Shown: in pieces, positions 20,136 through 30,803 of the stretch
How the letters are laid out: every line of letters begins with the position of its first letter
How positions within the stretch are numbered: the first letter of the stretch is position 1
From: Pratylenchus scribneri
Lineage: Eukaryota; Nematoda; Chromadorea; Rhabditida; Pratylenchidae
Assembly: GCA_030063045.1 (NCBI GenBank)
Contig: JAQSEB010000185.1
Location: forward strand, 434,001 to 498,000
Length of the DNA stretch: 64,000 nt
Reading direction: 5' to 3'
The notes under the pieces: generated by a model
Database searches by the model: none
The model's input: only the letters and a program-made list of their open reading frames with translations
What the model was told of the DNA's origin: nothing
Made by a program: the position numbers and the translations under genes

Positions 20136-20515
20136 ATTTAAAACTTAGTCAACCTGGCGGAATTATTTAAAACTTAGTCAAACAGGCGGAATTATTTAAA
20201 ACTTAGTCAAACAGGCGGAATTATTTAAAACTTAGTCAACCAGGCGGAATTATTTAAAACTTAGTCAACCTGGCGGAATTATTTAAAACTTAGTCAACCA
20301 GGCGGAATTATTTAAAACTTAGTCAACCAGGCGGAATTATTTAAAACTTAGTCAACCTGGCGGAATTATTTAAAACTTAGTCAACCAGGCGGAATTATTT
20401 AAAACTTAGTCAACCAGGCGGAATTATTTAAAACTTAGTCAACCAGGCGGAATTATTTAAAACTTAGTCAATCAGGCGGAATTATTTAAAACTTAGTCAA
20501 CCAGGCGGAATTAAA
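20130..20515 (-). repeat. 29-bp minisatellite (family A)
   Basis: About thirteen units of AGGCGGAATTATTTAAAACT followed by TAGTCAACC/TAGTCAAAC. It is the reverse complement of the arrays at 11960 and 24378. It is directly fused to the A-prime array on its left. Confidence 0.93.
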
Positions 20516-23500
20516 AATATTAATAAATTTATTAAAAGGAAAATGAGAGAAATATGGAAATGAGAAAAAAACAGTGAATGGAAGCCTAATTTTTGTTAAA
20601 TATTTTTGTGGTCTCATTAAAACAAAAAATATTCATATATTTTAAGAAATAATTTTCTCCTTAATTTTGCCAATTTCAACGTATCAAAAAGACTCAAATT
20701 AAATAAAATTTTTAAAGGCCGGTAATTCTTTTTGCTTCATTTGATTGGATCGGGATTCGGGAACAAAAGAGCTTGATGAGAGGGAATGAATATGTTGAGG
20801 ACTGGAGTATGGTTGTGGTAGGAGTAAGAAAGAGTGGTGGCTGATGTTGAATTGAAGGTTGAAAAAACGAGGAGGACATGGAAAAAAGGGGTTACCGCAC
20901 ACATATAAAATGGCGGAAAATGGGTGAAAAAAGGGGCCAACTGTGATGAGGTGCTAGGCCAACGGGCCCAACGGCGGAGGGTGGTTGCCACCCCAAACGA
21001 CGTGGAGTGCTTCTGGGCCTTATTTTTACTGCTGATGCTTCTTTTTCAGCTGCTGCTGATGCCTGATGGTGGTGCTGGGATTATTTGAGCCGTGGGAACT
21101 GGGAACATTGTGTTTGGTTGGTGTGTGAATGGAAGAAAATGAGGAATAAATAATGATGGAATGGAAGGCACTGGTCGAAGGAAGGAAATTGGCCAATGAG
21201 GCTGAAGTCATTTGTCTGTGTGGAAGTCAGAAGAACAATTAAATTGGAATGAATTGGTTTTACGGGTCATGAGAATAATCCAGCCGGATCACCTGGGGCA
21301 AAATTTGGGTACATCAATAGGGTTGTCCAAAAGCGGTTTTAAACCGAAGTTTATCGGTTTCGGTTTTGGTCTTTGGAATCTCAGTTTCGGTTTCGTTTTT
21401 TGGGCCAACCAAAAATCCTCGGTTTCGCTTTTCGGTTTCGGCTTTTGCTTATTTTGATCGGTTTCATTTTCAGTTTTTGGGCCAAAAATCCTCGGTTTTC
21501 GGTTTTTAAACCTGACTTTGGACAACCCTTTTCATCAGTTTCAATAGAATGGACAAATTGCCAAAAGATACAATTTTGTGCGCATTGGTTTGTCCCATAG
21601 ATCCTTTGCTTTTTTTCCAATTTTTGATAGAGGCTTAAAACATCAATGGGAACGAAAAAGTAGCCCACCATTTTCAGATAAACCACACATCCATAGGGAA
21701 TTAAAATGCGGGGAAAAGTGCCTTCTGCATTTTGATATAAGAGGAGTCAAATTTTTTGACATGGAATTTGACTATTTGACATAAAAAAATGATAAAATGG
21801 AACAAATTTTGAGGGGATTTATACAGAATCAGAAGAGCATCCGTAATTTTGCCAGAAAAAATAAGCCAAGGCCGTTTTTTAGGCCATAACTCAACAAGGA
21901 AAATAGCCCATCCAGGAAGGCGATATGCCATTTGAAAGCCCTAAATGCCCTCTAAAAATTGGCCCTACTAATTTTTTTGTAAATTTAAAACAAAGTAGTT
22001 TTTACTCTAAAAATTCAGGTTTACTCAATGGCAAAGACATGTAAGTTTTTTAAAAGCATGATATAATAAAATTTTAAAAAGGCTACTTTATTGAGGACAT
22101 TTTTGGCATTCAAATGACATATCGCCTTCCAAAATTGATTAATGCCTCACTGATGAGATATGGTCTAAAGAATGGCCCATGTAATGAATTGACACTGTGT
22201 CGAATGATTCTATTTTGCTTCCAGGTGCCATGGATTTGACTACCTTGTTTGAATGTTGCTTGATTTTCTTTTATTTTTTAACATTAGTACATATTTTAAA
22301 ATAAAAAATGGCCTTCAAATGCAGACAAAAACACGAAAATGAGACAAATTAGCAAAAGGAGGCAGATTTAATTGAGAAATTGCCGACGGGGATAATACGC
22401 CTCAAACAATTAAAGGAATTATTTCCTATATGGACGGAAATTGGCATATAAAAGTAGTAAAGAAGGGCACAATTTGGCAGTGGCAGATGAATTAGATTGG
22501 CATTAACATTAATCGGCCAATAAAGGCCACAAAAGGGCAAAAAGGGCGGCCAATAAAGACAAGAAAACGAGAAGAGAGGCAGCTCCCAACTCTCCCAAAA
22601 GAAGACCGTCTGGGCACTGGGTCGGCGGTTGGCGCAATGAATCGTCTGTGGGTAGCGGCAAAAACAATTAGTTCGGCGCGGCAAAAAGGTCACAAAAGGG
22701 GGGGGGGGGGGTTATCTCACTAATAAGGGGAGTTAGGCCCTCTTGACTCGGAGGGACTGAACTCTTTGGCAAATGGATTTTTATTTTTGAGGCTAAATCC
22801 AAAAAAGGGCAGAGGAAAATGGGAAAGGCGTTTTCCACAATTGCCAGCCTCCCCCCTCTACCCGCCATTTCCATATTGATTGGCCTTGAGGGCAAAGCCG
22901 GCTGCATGGTTTGGCCATCCCGCCCTCCCTTTTTTGGCCATATCCAGCCAGCAGCTGCTTTTCCCTCTTCCATCATCAAAATGTAGTGGATGGAGGACCG
23001 CTAATTCAGCATTGTGGCCTATGGCCTCTCTTCCCATATAAAGTCCTTCCATTTCCATCCCAGCCTTCCCTCCTTCAACTCTTCCCCTCAAATGATGGCA
23101 TTTCTCTCTCACGCCGGCAAGGTCTCGATATGGCCAAAAAAAAATTTTCCAAAAAATGGGAGCAACAGTTTAATATGGCCAGAAAATAATTCGAACGCGA
23201 CGCCCCAAAACCCCATTTCACTAATGCCCCCAATGCCACAAGCTGCTGCATTTAATGGGCCCAAAACTCTGCCCAAAAATGCCCCCAAAAAAGGCCAAAT
23301 AATATAGAAGGCCAAAAGGGTAGAGTGGCAATTTCCCTGAGTGAGGCCACATTTTGTGCTTCATTCAGCCAAGTTGCACAGATTTGGGCGAAAGATGGAA
23401 TAATTTTGGGGTTTTTTAAGGCCAAATGGGTCCATCCAATCTTTGCATCGACCACCGGACACGGACATAGACAAATTCGTTCTCCTTCCTCTTGTTAAAT

Positions 23501-23752
23501 GGAGTGGCAAAAATTGGCCAAAAAGGGACGAAAAGGAAGGTTACGGGAAAATAAAATATTATTTACGTCAAAAATTTTTTGTATTTAAAAATTAATTCAG
23601 GTCAAACAAAAAATTCAAAATAATATTTTGTGGATCTCTAGATTCTAGGAGATGAATGAAAATTCAGCTTAATCCATAGGAAATTGTGAAATAGAAGTAA
23701 TATTTCTTTATCGAGATAAAATATTCCAATAAAGTGAATGATAATGATGATA
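20516..23752. other. Gene-free stretch between minisatellite and eIF4E-like gene
   Basis: No supportable gene. 21310-21530 is rich in CGGTTTCGGTTTT-type words. 22480-23450 is richer in G+C, holds a run of 13 G at about 22698 and many TTTGGCCA words, with open frames on both strands but no domain or splice logic. Confidence 0.45.
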
Positions 23753-25457
23753 TCAATGTTTCGGTTTAATTTTTTGTCCAGAGTAGGACTTAAAACTTCT
23801 TCCGGTAAAGCGATAACTTCCTCCAATTTGTTCTGCCAATTCGCGTTCAATTTTGTCAATTAATTCTGTTTTCACTTGTGCCTGATGCTGAGTCCAATTA
23901 TTTCCAATCCAAATTTCAATTTTGATCATAAATGGCAAATTCGCTAGATCATTGTAGGCCGTTTTCAAATTTTTGATATTCTTTCCCGGATTAATCTCAC
24001 ATCGGATGAAAATGCCATTGATGGCGTTGCCACATTTTTCGCCCATTTCCAATTCATTGATAGTCATTTTGAATATTTTGTTGAAGATTTTGTCATATTT
24101 TTCCAACAATTCTTTATCTTTCGTTGTTCCGAGTAATAAAAGTTGAAAATTTCCGCCCAAGGCATTCGATGAATGTTCATTGTTCGGTGGGATACCATCA
24201 CGGAAAAATGCAGCACCCAATTTTCGATTGAAAACTTAAAAATTAGGAAATTTAAGTCCAAATTTTTCAAAAAGAATTTTCTGGATATTAGCAAAGTTGT
24301 TGAGCATAATTTATCTTATCATATATTTTATCACAAAAAATTAATTCCATTTTAAATTGGAAAGAATTAATTCCACCGTTTTAAATAATTCCGCCTGATT
24401 GACTAAGTTTTAAATAATTCCGCCTGGTTGACTAAGTTTAAATAATTCCGCCTGGTTGACTAAGTTTTAAATAATTCCGCCTGGTTGACTAAGTTTAAAT
24501 AATTCCGCCTGGTTGACTAAGTTTTAAATAATTCCGCCTGGTTGACTAAGTTTTAAATAATTCCGCCTGGTTGACTAAGTTTTAAATAATTCCGCCTGGT
24601 TGACTAAGTTTAAATAATTCCGCCTGGTTGACTAAGTTTTAAATAATTCCGCCTGTTTGACTAAGTTTTAAATAATTCCGCCTGTTTGACTAAGTTTTAA
24701 ATAATTCCGCCTGTTTGACTAAGTTTTAAATAATTCCGCCTGTTTGACTAAATTTTAAATAATTCCGCCTGGTTGACTAAGTTTTAAATAATTCCGCCTG
24801 TTTGACTAAGTTTTAAATAATTCCGCCTGGTTGACTAAGTTTTAAATAATTCCGCCTGTTTGACTAAGTTTTAAATAATTCCGCCTGTTTGACTAAGTTT
24901 TAAATAATTCCGCCTGTATGACTAAGTTTTAATTAAAAATAAATGCCCAGATTAATGCTCAACATACTAGAAAATCTCATCAGCAGAAAATAATTTATGA
25001 AAACCCAATTCATGCCAAAAGTAGGAAATGGATTGTCTAGTATTTAAGAAATGGACTCACAAACTGATTTAGCCAATTTACTGGGCAAAATTCCTTCTTT
25101 GGCATTTTCCACAATAATTTTCATTGCGTTGGTATTGCAAAATTTGGTACCCTCCTTAATGTAGCGCAGAAAATTTTCCTTTGATTCAAATGCGGATTGT
25201 GGCGAATGGGAGTGTAAATGCTTGACTTTCAACTGTAAAAATGAGATTTTTGGATTAATTAATGAGGCACACAAAAAAAAACGAACACAAAATTGCCATT
25301 CATCCTCAGTGCGATTATTGTTGTAGAAATGTTCATGGATTGGAAAGTCTTTGCAATCGTAAATCCAATGTTGCCATTTTTGTGAGCATTTTGATGATGG
25401 CGCCGGTGGTTCATTCAATGAAAGTGAGCCAAATTTGTCAGAGAGGAGTGAATTCAT
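23753..25457 (-). CDS. Divergent eIF4E-like protein, cap-binding residues altered
   Basis: Exons 25287-25457, 25061-25232 and 23753-24234 join in phase to 274 residues. The intron 25233-25286 is 54 bp, so retaining it would also stay in frame. WQHW (28-31) and TEDEW (50-54) correspond to the N-terminal half of the eIF4E fold. FFRDGIPPNNE (124-134) and ALGGNFQLLLL match the FKDGIEPMWED and GGRW strands. CGNAINGIFIR and FMIKIEIWIGNNW match the C-terminal strands. The eIF4E family binds mRNA 5' caps by stacking two Trp around m7G. Here the second (canonical W102) is Asn133 although the following Glu is kept, and the first (W56) is not seen. About 50 extra residues sit before FFNRKLGAAFF. This is probably an eIF4E-fold protein that no longer binds cap in the usual way. 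A 0.55-kb minisatellite lies in intron 2. The first ATG is used; the frame is open to 25544. Confidence 0.75.
24378..24925 (+). repeat. 29-bp minisatellite (family A) in eIF4E-like intron
   Basis: About nineteen units starting TTCCGCCTGGTTGACTAAG with C/T and G/T variants. Same family and orientation as 11960-12245. It makes up two thirds of the intron between the second and third exons. Confidence 0.93.
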
Positions 25458-26050
25458 TATTGAATAAATGATGGCCAATAATTTCGGGTACTTGTCGAGT
25501 TTATATTCTTTTTTTGGATCAATTGGGGAAAGTGAAGGTCTCAATTATTCTATGGGTCATCCGGTATAGGATTAGGCATTAAGGTCATTCAGAGACGGTT
25601 TATCATCTCATCTATCCCTAACCCTAATCCTAATGATTCATAGAGAGGAGAGAGGACCCTTCACTTTTTCCATTCTCATCTCAACCAAAAATGGGATATA
25701 AATATAAACTCTACAAGTACCGAATAAATGGTATGGTGATGTGATGGCCAATAATTTTAATTTCGATCAATTATTAGGCAATTATTTATTTTTGTCAAAG
25801 GCTTAAAATTACGGAAATAGAAATGGTGTCAAAAAAGGAAGATAGGAATGGCGGCGAATTGAGGGTGAGGAACGATTTTTGGAATGGCGAAAGTTGAATG
25901 AATATGTGTTTTTATCAAATGGAAGAAAAGAGGCAAAAACACTATAGGCCATATATTTTATAAACATATAATTCCCATCAATTGCTTCTTTTCCCTTTTA
26001 TCTATTATTATTCATTCCTGCTGCTATTCTCTGTGCTACTTGTCGCATTT
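25458..26050. other. Intergenic region upstream of the eIF4E-like gene
   Basis: 5' flank of the minus-strand eIF4E-like gene. At 25613-25635 there is TATCCCTAACCCTAATCCTA, a short degenerate CTAACC-like run. Nothing coding is visible. Confidence 0.4.
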
Positions 26051-26258
26051 GTAATTTGTAGGGATAGGAAAAAAAGTTATATAAAATCGCAAAAAAGTTA
26101 GTTAAAAAAGTGATATAAAAACGCAAAAAAGTGATATAAAAACTGGAAAATTTCCAAAAAAGTTATATAAATTCAAAAAAAAGTGAAAAATTTTTATCGA
26201 AATAAGAGGTTAAAAAATTGAAAAAATGCTTTAAAATATTCATTTTATAGATAAAAGA

Positions 26259-26714
26259 TCACTCTTGGTCATACTCCTCATAATTATAATTGCAGATCAA
26301 ATACATTTCGAGATTATTAATAGTGAAGCGCATTCGATTATCAGCCAAAATAGACTTATACATAGAGAAAGAACGCTCAACATCACAAGATGTGAGGGGT
26401 GAATATTTGTAAAATGGAATTAGATTTGGGGAAATATTACAATCATTGTTTTGGCCAGAAAGAATATTACAAATTTGGGACATGATTTCAATGCCTGGAT
26501 TGTTGGAAACGATAAACTTGAATTTCTCTTGAATTTGTTCGGCATTTTCTCCGATTGCCATTTCCATTTCATCTTGCACTTCGCCAAAAATTTGCAGCTG
26601 TTCATAAATGGTTAGGCCTTGTTTTTCCAATTTTGTGATCGATTCGGCCAATTTGCCAAAATTAGAATGGATATAGGCGAGATCCTGCCAAACCGCATTT
26701 GTGTAGCAGGCCAA
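26259..26714 (-). pseudogene. hAT C-terminal dimerisation-domain remnant
   Basis: The frame encodes a helical segment ending in YSPLTSCDVERSFSMYKSIL, then RMRFTINNLEMYLICNYN. These are the hallmark residues of the hAT dimerisation region also seen in CGGBP1-like proteins. No ATG opens it: the frame starts at a TTG right after a stop, and it is out of frame with the upstream zinc-finger frame. It is probably the second half of one protein broken by a frameshift and stop near 26715-26760. The DDE catalytic residues expected of a full transposase are absent. Confidence 0.75.
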
Positions 26715-26755
26715 ACTTTCCTCGCAGCATCATTCGGATCAAAAGTGCTCAAAAC

Positions 26756-27049
26756 CTAATTGATATTTTGCAAAAAATCATTTTTAAATAATAAAAGTCG
26801 TTGGACGGCTCGCTTATGATTTAATGATTCATTGTGTGTTTTAAAATGACCAAATTGATCATTTGGAACCTTTTGTAGTTTAAATTGTTGTCTGATGGTG
26901 GCCGTAAAACTTATATAAACCTGTTGATGACAAGGATTGCAGTAAATCCCTTTACCCTCTTTGGTAGTATTAATTGAATAAATTGAATTTCCATTTACTC
27001 GATCAATCCATTCGCGAAATAATCCTTCTTTAGTTCTTTTTGGAGGCAT
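26756..27049 (-). pseudogene. BED-like zinc finger frame of the hAT element
   Basis: Starts at a good ATG (MPPKRTKEGLF) and has CNPC followed by HFKTHNESLNH, a C2H2/BED-type finger of the sort found at the N-terminus of hAT transposases and CGGBP1-like proteins, which bind element ends. It stops at 26756 after 97 residues. The next 40 bases read on in another frame (STFDPNDAARK) toward the dimerisation frame. Either a frameshifted single gene or a short stand-alone DNA-binding protein. Confidence 0.7.
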
Positions 27050-27286
27050 TTTTGGAATTTTTCAAAAAAGTTTTATAAAATTGTTATAAAAAGGCTTAAA
27101 AAGTGATATAAAAGTTAAAAAGTTATATAAATCGCAAAAAAGTGATCAAAAGTTAAAAAAGTGATCAAAAAGTACAATATTTTGGGCTCAAATCAAGTTA
27201 TAAATGTTTTTTATTTGGTTTATAAGCATATTTAAAGCACCGCATGAAAAAGTTATTTAACTTCAATTCCTATCCCTAGTAATTTG

Positions 27287-27832
27287 TATGGGGTATAAAA
27301 ATGAAAATGATAAAGTTTGCTTCCTAGGGGGTCATCATCATTTCCATTGTCGATCGGTTTATCTCAAAATAGGTAGGCCTTTCGAAAGAATGGCCTAGAA
27401 AGAAATTAGATGGAGAAATAGAAGGAAAATGTCCACATTTTCGAATGGAAAGATTCATCATTGGTAAATGCATATGAAAAATAAGAAAACAGTGGAAATG
27501 CAAATGCCTTCTAGGAAAATAATATCAATATTTTTTGCTTTACCTAATTGCTAATTCATAAAAATTAAATGTTTCTTTTAAATTTTATTCAGAAGAAAAT
27601 ATAAAAAATATTTAAGTCAGATAAAAAAATAATTTTTTGCATTTTAAATGAATTTAAGTCAAAAAGGTTCAAAATTGTTTGGACAAATTTTTTGGATGTA
27701 ATCTCCTCCTCCCACTCAAATTGCCAGTTGCCACATCCAAATTAATAAAAATTATTAAAATTTTGGAAAATATGATTGGATATTTCACTCCATATATTTC
27801 CGTACATATATTTTTCATCATTCCACCACCCA
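27287..27832. other. Intergenic region, 3' flank of the Arg/Ser-rich gene
   Basis: AT-rich, no coding signal or recognisable repeat apart from the hAT target duplication at its left edge. Confidence 0.45.
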
Positions 27833-30095
27833 TCAAAGTCGAATCACCGTCGTGAATCGTTGTTGTTGTTGATTGTCAATCAAATTTGAAAGTGAAGGCC
27901 GTTTTTTGCCTTGACTTTGCCGCCTTTTTCCAGCATCCATTTCTTCAAATTCTTCGGCCTCCTCAATTGGATTTTGTTGGGCAAAAAAGCGACCAGTAAA
28001 TGTGCCGGATTTGGAAAGAGAATGGGCCGGAGATCGGCCTGGAGCAGAAGAGGAAGCATCCGGCGATGCCGCAATTGGAGTAGAAGGTGGAATGGAGGAA
28101 TGATCAGAAGATTGATCGGCATCAGCGCCTGTGAATTATATAAATTAAAATTTTAATCAAAGGAAAAATGTTTGAAATTTAATTACAAATAGTAAGGGCG
28201 AAATTTAGAATTAAAAATCAGAACAGGCGGAATTATTCTAAGCGAAAACACAAAACAGGCGGGGAATTATTCTAAACAAAAACACAAAACAGGCGGGGAA
28301 TTATTCTAAGCGAAAACACAAAACGGGCGGAATTATTCTAAGCGAAAAAACAAAACAGGCGGAATTATTCTAAGCGAAAACACAAAACAGGCGGAATTAT
28401 TCTAAGCGAAAACACAAACAGGCGGAATTATTCTAAGCGAAAACACAAAACAGGCGGAATTATTCTAAGGGAAAACACAAAACGGGCGGAATTATTCTAA
28501 GCGAAAACACAAAACAGGCGGAATTATTCTAAGAGAAAACACAAAACAGGCGGAATTATTCTAAGCGAAAACACAAACAGGCGGAATTATTCTAAGCGAA
28601 AACACAAAACAGGCGGAATTATTCTAAGGGAAAACACAAAACAGGCGGAATTATTCTAAGCGAAAACACAAAACAGGCGGAATTATTCTAAGGGAAAACA
28701 CAAAACGGGCGGAATTATTCTAAGCGAAAACACAAAACAGGCGGAATTATTCTAAGCGAAAACACAAACAGGCGGAATTATTCTAAGCGAAAACACAAAA
28801 CAGGCGGAATTATTCTAAGCGAAAACACAAAACAGACGGAATTATTCTAAGCGAAAACACAAAACAGGCGGAATTATTCTAAGGGAAAACACAAAACAGG
28901 CGGAATTATTCTAAGGGAAAACACAAAACGGGCGGAATTATTCTAAGCGAAAACACAAAAGGGGCGGAATTATTCTAAGCGAAAATACAAAACAGGCGGA
29001 ATTATTCTAAGCGAAAACACAAAACAGGCGGAATTATTCTAAGCGAAAACACAAAACAGACGGAATTATTCTAAGCGAAAACATAAAACAGGCGGAATTA
29101 TTCTAAGGGAAAACACAAAACAGGCGGAATTATTCTATTTTATCCACCTATTTTGCACCCCGTGCTTTTCTATTTTTCCTTTTAGTTTTTGGAAATATTC
29201 TAATTGAAATTCAAAATGATTGCTCTCAATTTTTTGAATGCCTCACCACTTTGTTTCTCTTGCTTTTTGCCACTGTTCCTTGCCCAAAGGCCAATGCCCA
29301 ACAAATTCACTGGTTCCGATGCCCTCCTCTGCTTATATCTTCGTCGGTTGTACAACGGCTGTTGCCGAAGTGAAACACTCTCATCGTTGTCCGCTTTATT
29401 TTTTTGCTGCATTGAACGTTGTTTTTTCTGGGTATTGATCGAGAATGTCCGTTGATGGACCAACATTTCGGGCTGGGTGTCTTGCTTAAACAGAAGTGGC
29501 CATTTTTTATTAGGCTATCAATATATTAGAGATAGGCTTAAAGAATTAGAAAACAGAATCAAATCTACTAAATGAAATTGGAGACAAAGTAGCTTAAAAA
29601 TTCAGAATCCGATAAATGAATGAATGCCCTCTAGGCAATATAAATCGGGGTTGCTTGTTTAAATGGAATTAAATTAAATCCATCAATGTTTAAGTTAATT
29701 GGAACTTGGAAGTAATTTTTTAACAAAACAAAAACTTTTTACAGCGGATGGATTATTAACCAGATGGATTATTATTTCCCAAATTAAAATTCTAAGGATC
29801 AAAAAAGGATTGTCTCCAATATTGTTATGTTATTTTTACTAATCTATAAATTTATTCGTAATTTACGTACAGTGCCGCATGTGATTTGGAGTGAATGGCG
29901 TCGATTCGGATTGTATTTCAACGGGTCGGGCAAATCAGAATCGGCATCGGCGGTGGCCAATTCAGTTTTGCTTCGAAAATCCGGATTCCTGCGTAACTCG
30001 ACGAAATCACCCATCATCGACACCTTGAGGTAATATTCAAGTAAGTGAGGGGCAAAATGCCCTTCTGAACTTACCAATGAATCTTTTAGACCCAT
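27833..30095 (-). CDS. Unrecognised Arg/Ser-rich, largely disordered protein
   Basis: I do not recognise a family. Four exons (30075-30095, 29871-30023, 29247-29484, 27833-28128) join in frame to 235 residues. The first intron (30024-30074, 51 bp) is a multiple of three, so a retained form would also be open. The N-terminus is MGLKDSLVSMMGDFVELRRN. Basic kinase-type sites follow: NRRHSLQ, RRYKQRRASEPVNLLGIGLW and GKKRPSLSNL. The C-terminal half is Ser/Pro-rich and then acidic (EEAEEFEEMDAG). There is no membrane segment or signal peptide. RRHS and RRAS match basophilic kinase sites, and RRASEP resembles a 14-3-3 docking site; whether they are used is a guess. The last intron holds a 0.9-kb minisatellite. 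Exon phases support a real gene. Confidence 0.65.
28222..29140 (+). repeat. 32-bp minisatellite (family A-prime), ~29 copies, intronic
   Basis: Units start AGGCGGAATTATTCTAAGCG and continue AAAACACAAAAC, with scattered GGGAAAA, GGGCGG and ACAAACAGG variants that recur as blocks of several units, suggesting higher-order duplication. It fills most of the last intron of the gene at 27833-30095. Confidence 0.93.
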
Positions 30096-30803
30096 TTTAT
30101 GTCCAACTCAAATTCAAAAAAAGTAGAATATTTTCTTCAATTCAATCAAAAAAAAATGTGGTATATCGAAGGAAAATGTGGGGGAACTTGTGATTATTTT
30201 TAACTGATTTGACGAAGAGATTTCCTACTCTGGTTGATGAACCTTTTTTAGGTCGTTTCTTTTCCATTCCCCTTCCTTTTTTGCCCTCTTTAAGGTTTCA
30301 TAATCGGCCGGTGAGCGACCAAACCTATTGGAGCGTAAATTTCCTCCACTCCCACTGATCATCAGCAGTTTTCTCGACAATCAATGTCGGTATTGGGGAT
30401 ATTGGGGATTGGCCAATGAAAAACGAGTTTTTCCGTTCTTAAGAATTTGAGAGGAGACCAGTCTAATTAATAAAAATGACATTTGATTAGAATTGGCAGA
30501 ATTTGAGCGGGGATCGCGCGCGATTGATGTAGGCAAAAAGGAAGGAAAATTTTAAATTAGAAAATCTCTTTAAAGAGTACAAAGGACGGCGAGGGGATTA
30601 TTTTGGGCCTTGATTTTTGATTAAAAATGACGGAAAACATTGTGGAATGACTGAAAATTGTTTTTGTTTTCTTCAGTTGTGTGGAAAATTTTCAAAAGGG
30701 TAAACACATAAATAAATGAGGTTTATTAAAAAGACACTAAAATTTATTTATTTATTCGAAATTTATGAACAATTTAAAATTAACAAAAAAAAAATTGAAA
30801 ATT
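30096..30803. other. Intergenic region between uS11m and the Arg/Ser-rich gene
   Basis: About 700 bp without coding signal. It should hold the uS11m 3' end and the promoter or 5' UTR of the gene starting at 30095. No recognisable repeat. Confidence 0.45.

Larger units (their letters stand above)
26059..27278 (-). mobile_element. Compact hAT transposon (1,220 bp), CGGBP1-like
   Basis: The left end TAGGGATAGGAA (26059-26070) and right end TTCCTATCCCTA (27267-27278) are perfect 12-bp inverted repeats of hAT type. They are flanked by an exact 8-bp duplication GTAATTTG (26051-26058 and 27279-27286). Sub-terminal A/T-rich stretches carry repeated AAGTTATATAAA/AAGTGATATAAA words on both sides. Inside, on the minus strand, are a BED-like zinc finger frame and a hAT dimerisation frame; the catalytic core between them is missing. 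It is therefore a deletion derivative, mobile only with outside help, or a CGGBP1-like gene in origin. Confidence 0.9.

Noticed and set aside
22349..23315. Overlapping frames on both strands
   Set aside because: No homology seen and no coding signature; G+C-richer non-coding DNA.
25613..25635. Telomere-like CTAACC run
   Set aside because: Only three degenerate copies; the nematode telomere repeat is TTAGGC, which this does not match.
26259..27049. Single intact hAT-derived gene
   Set aside because: The two frames are separated by a stop and a frame change and no splice pair joins them.
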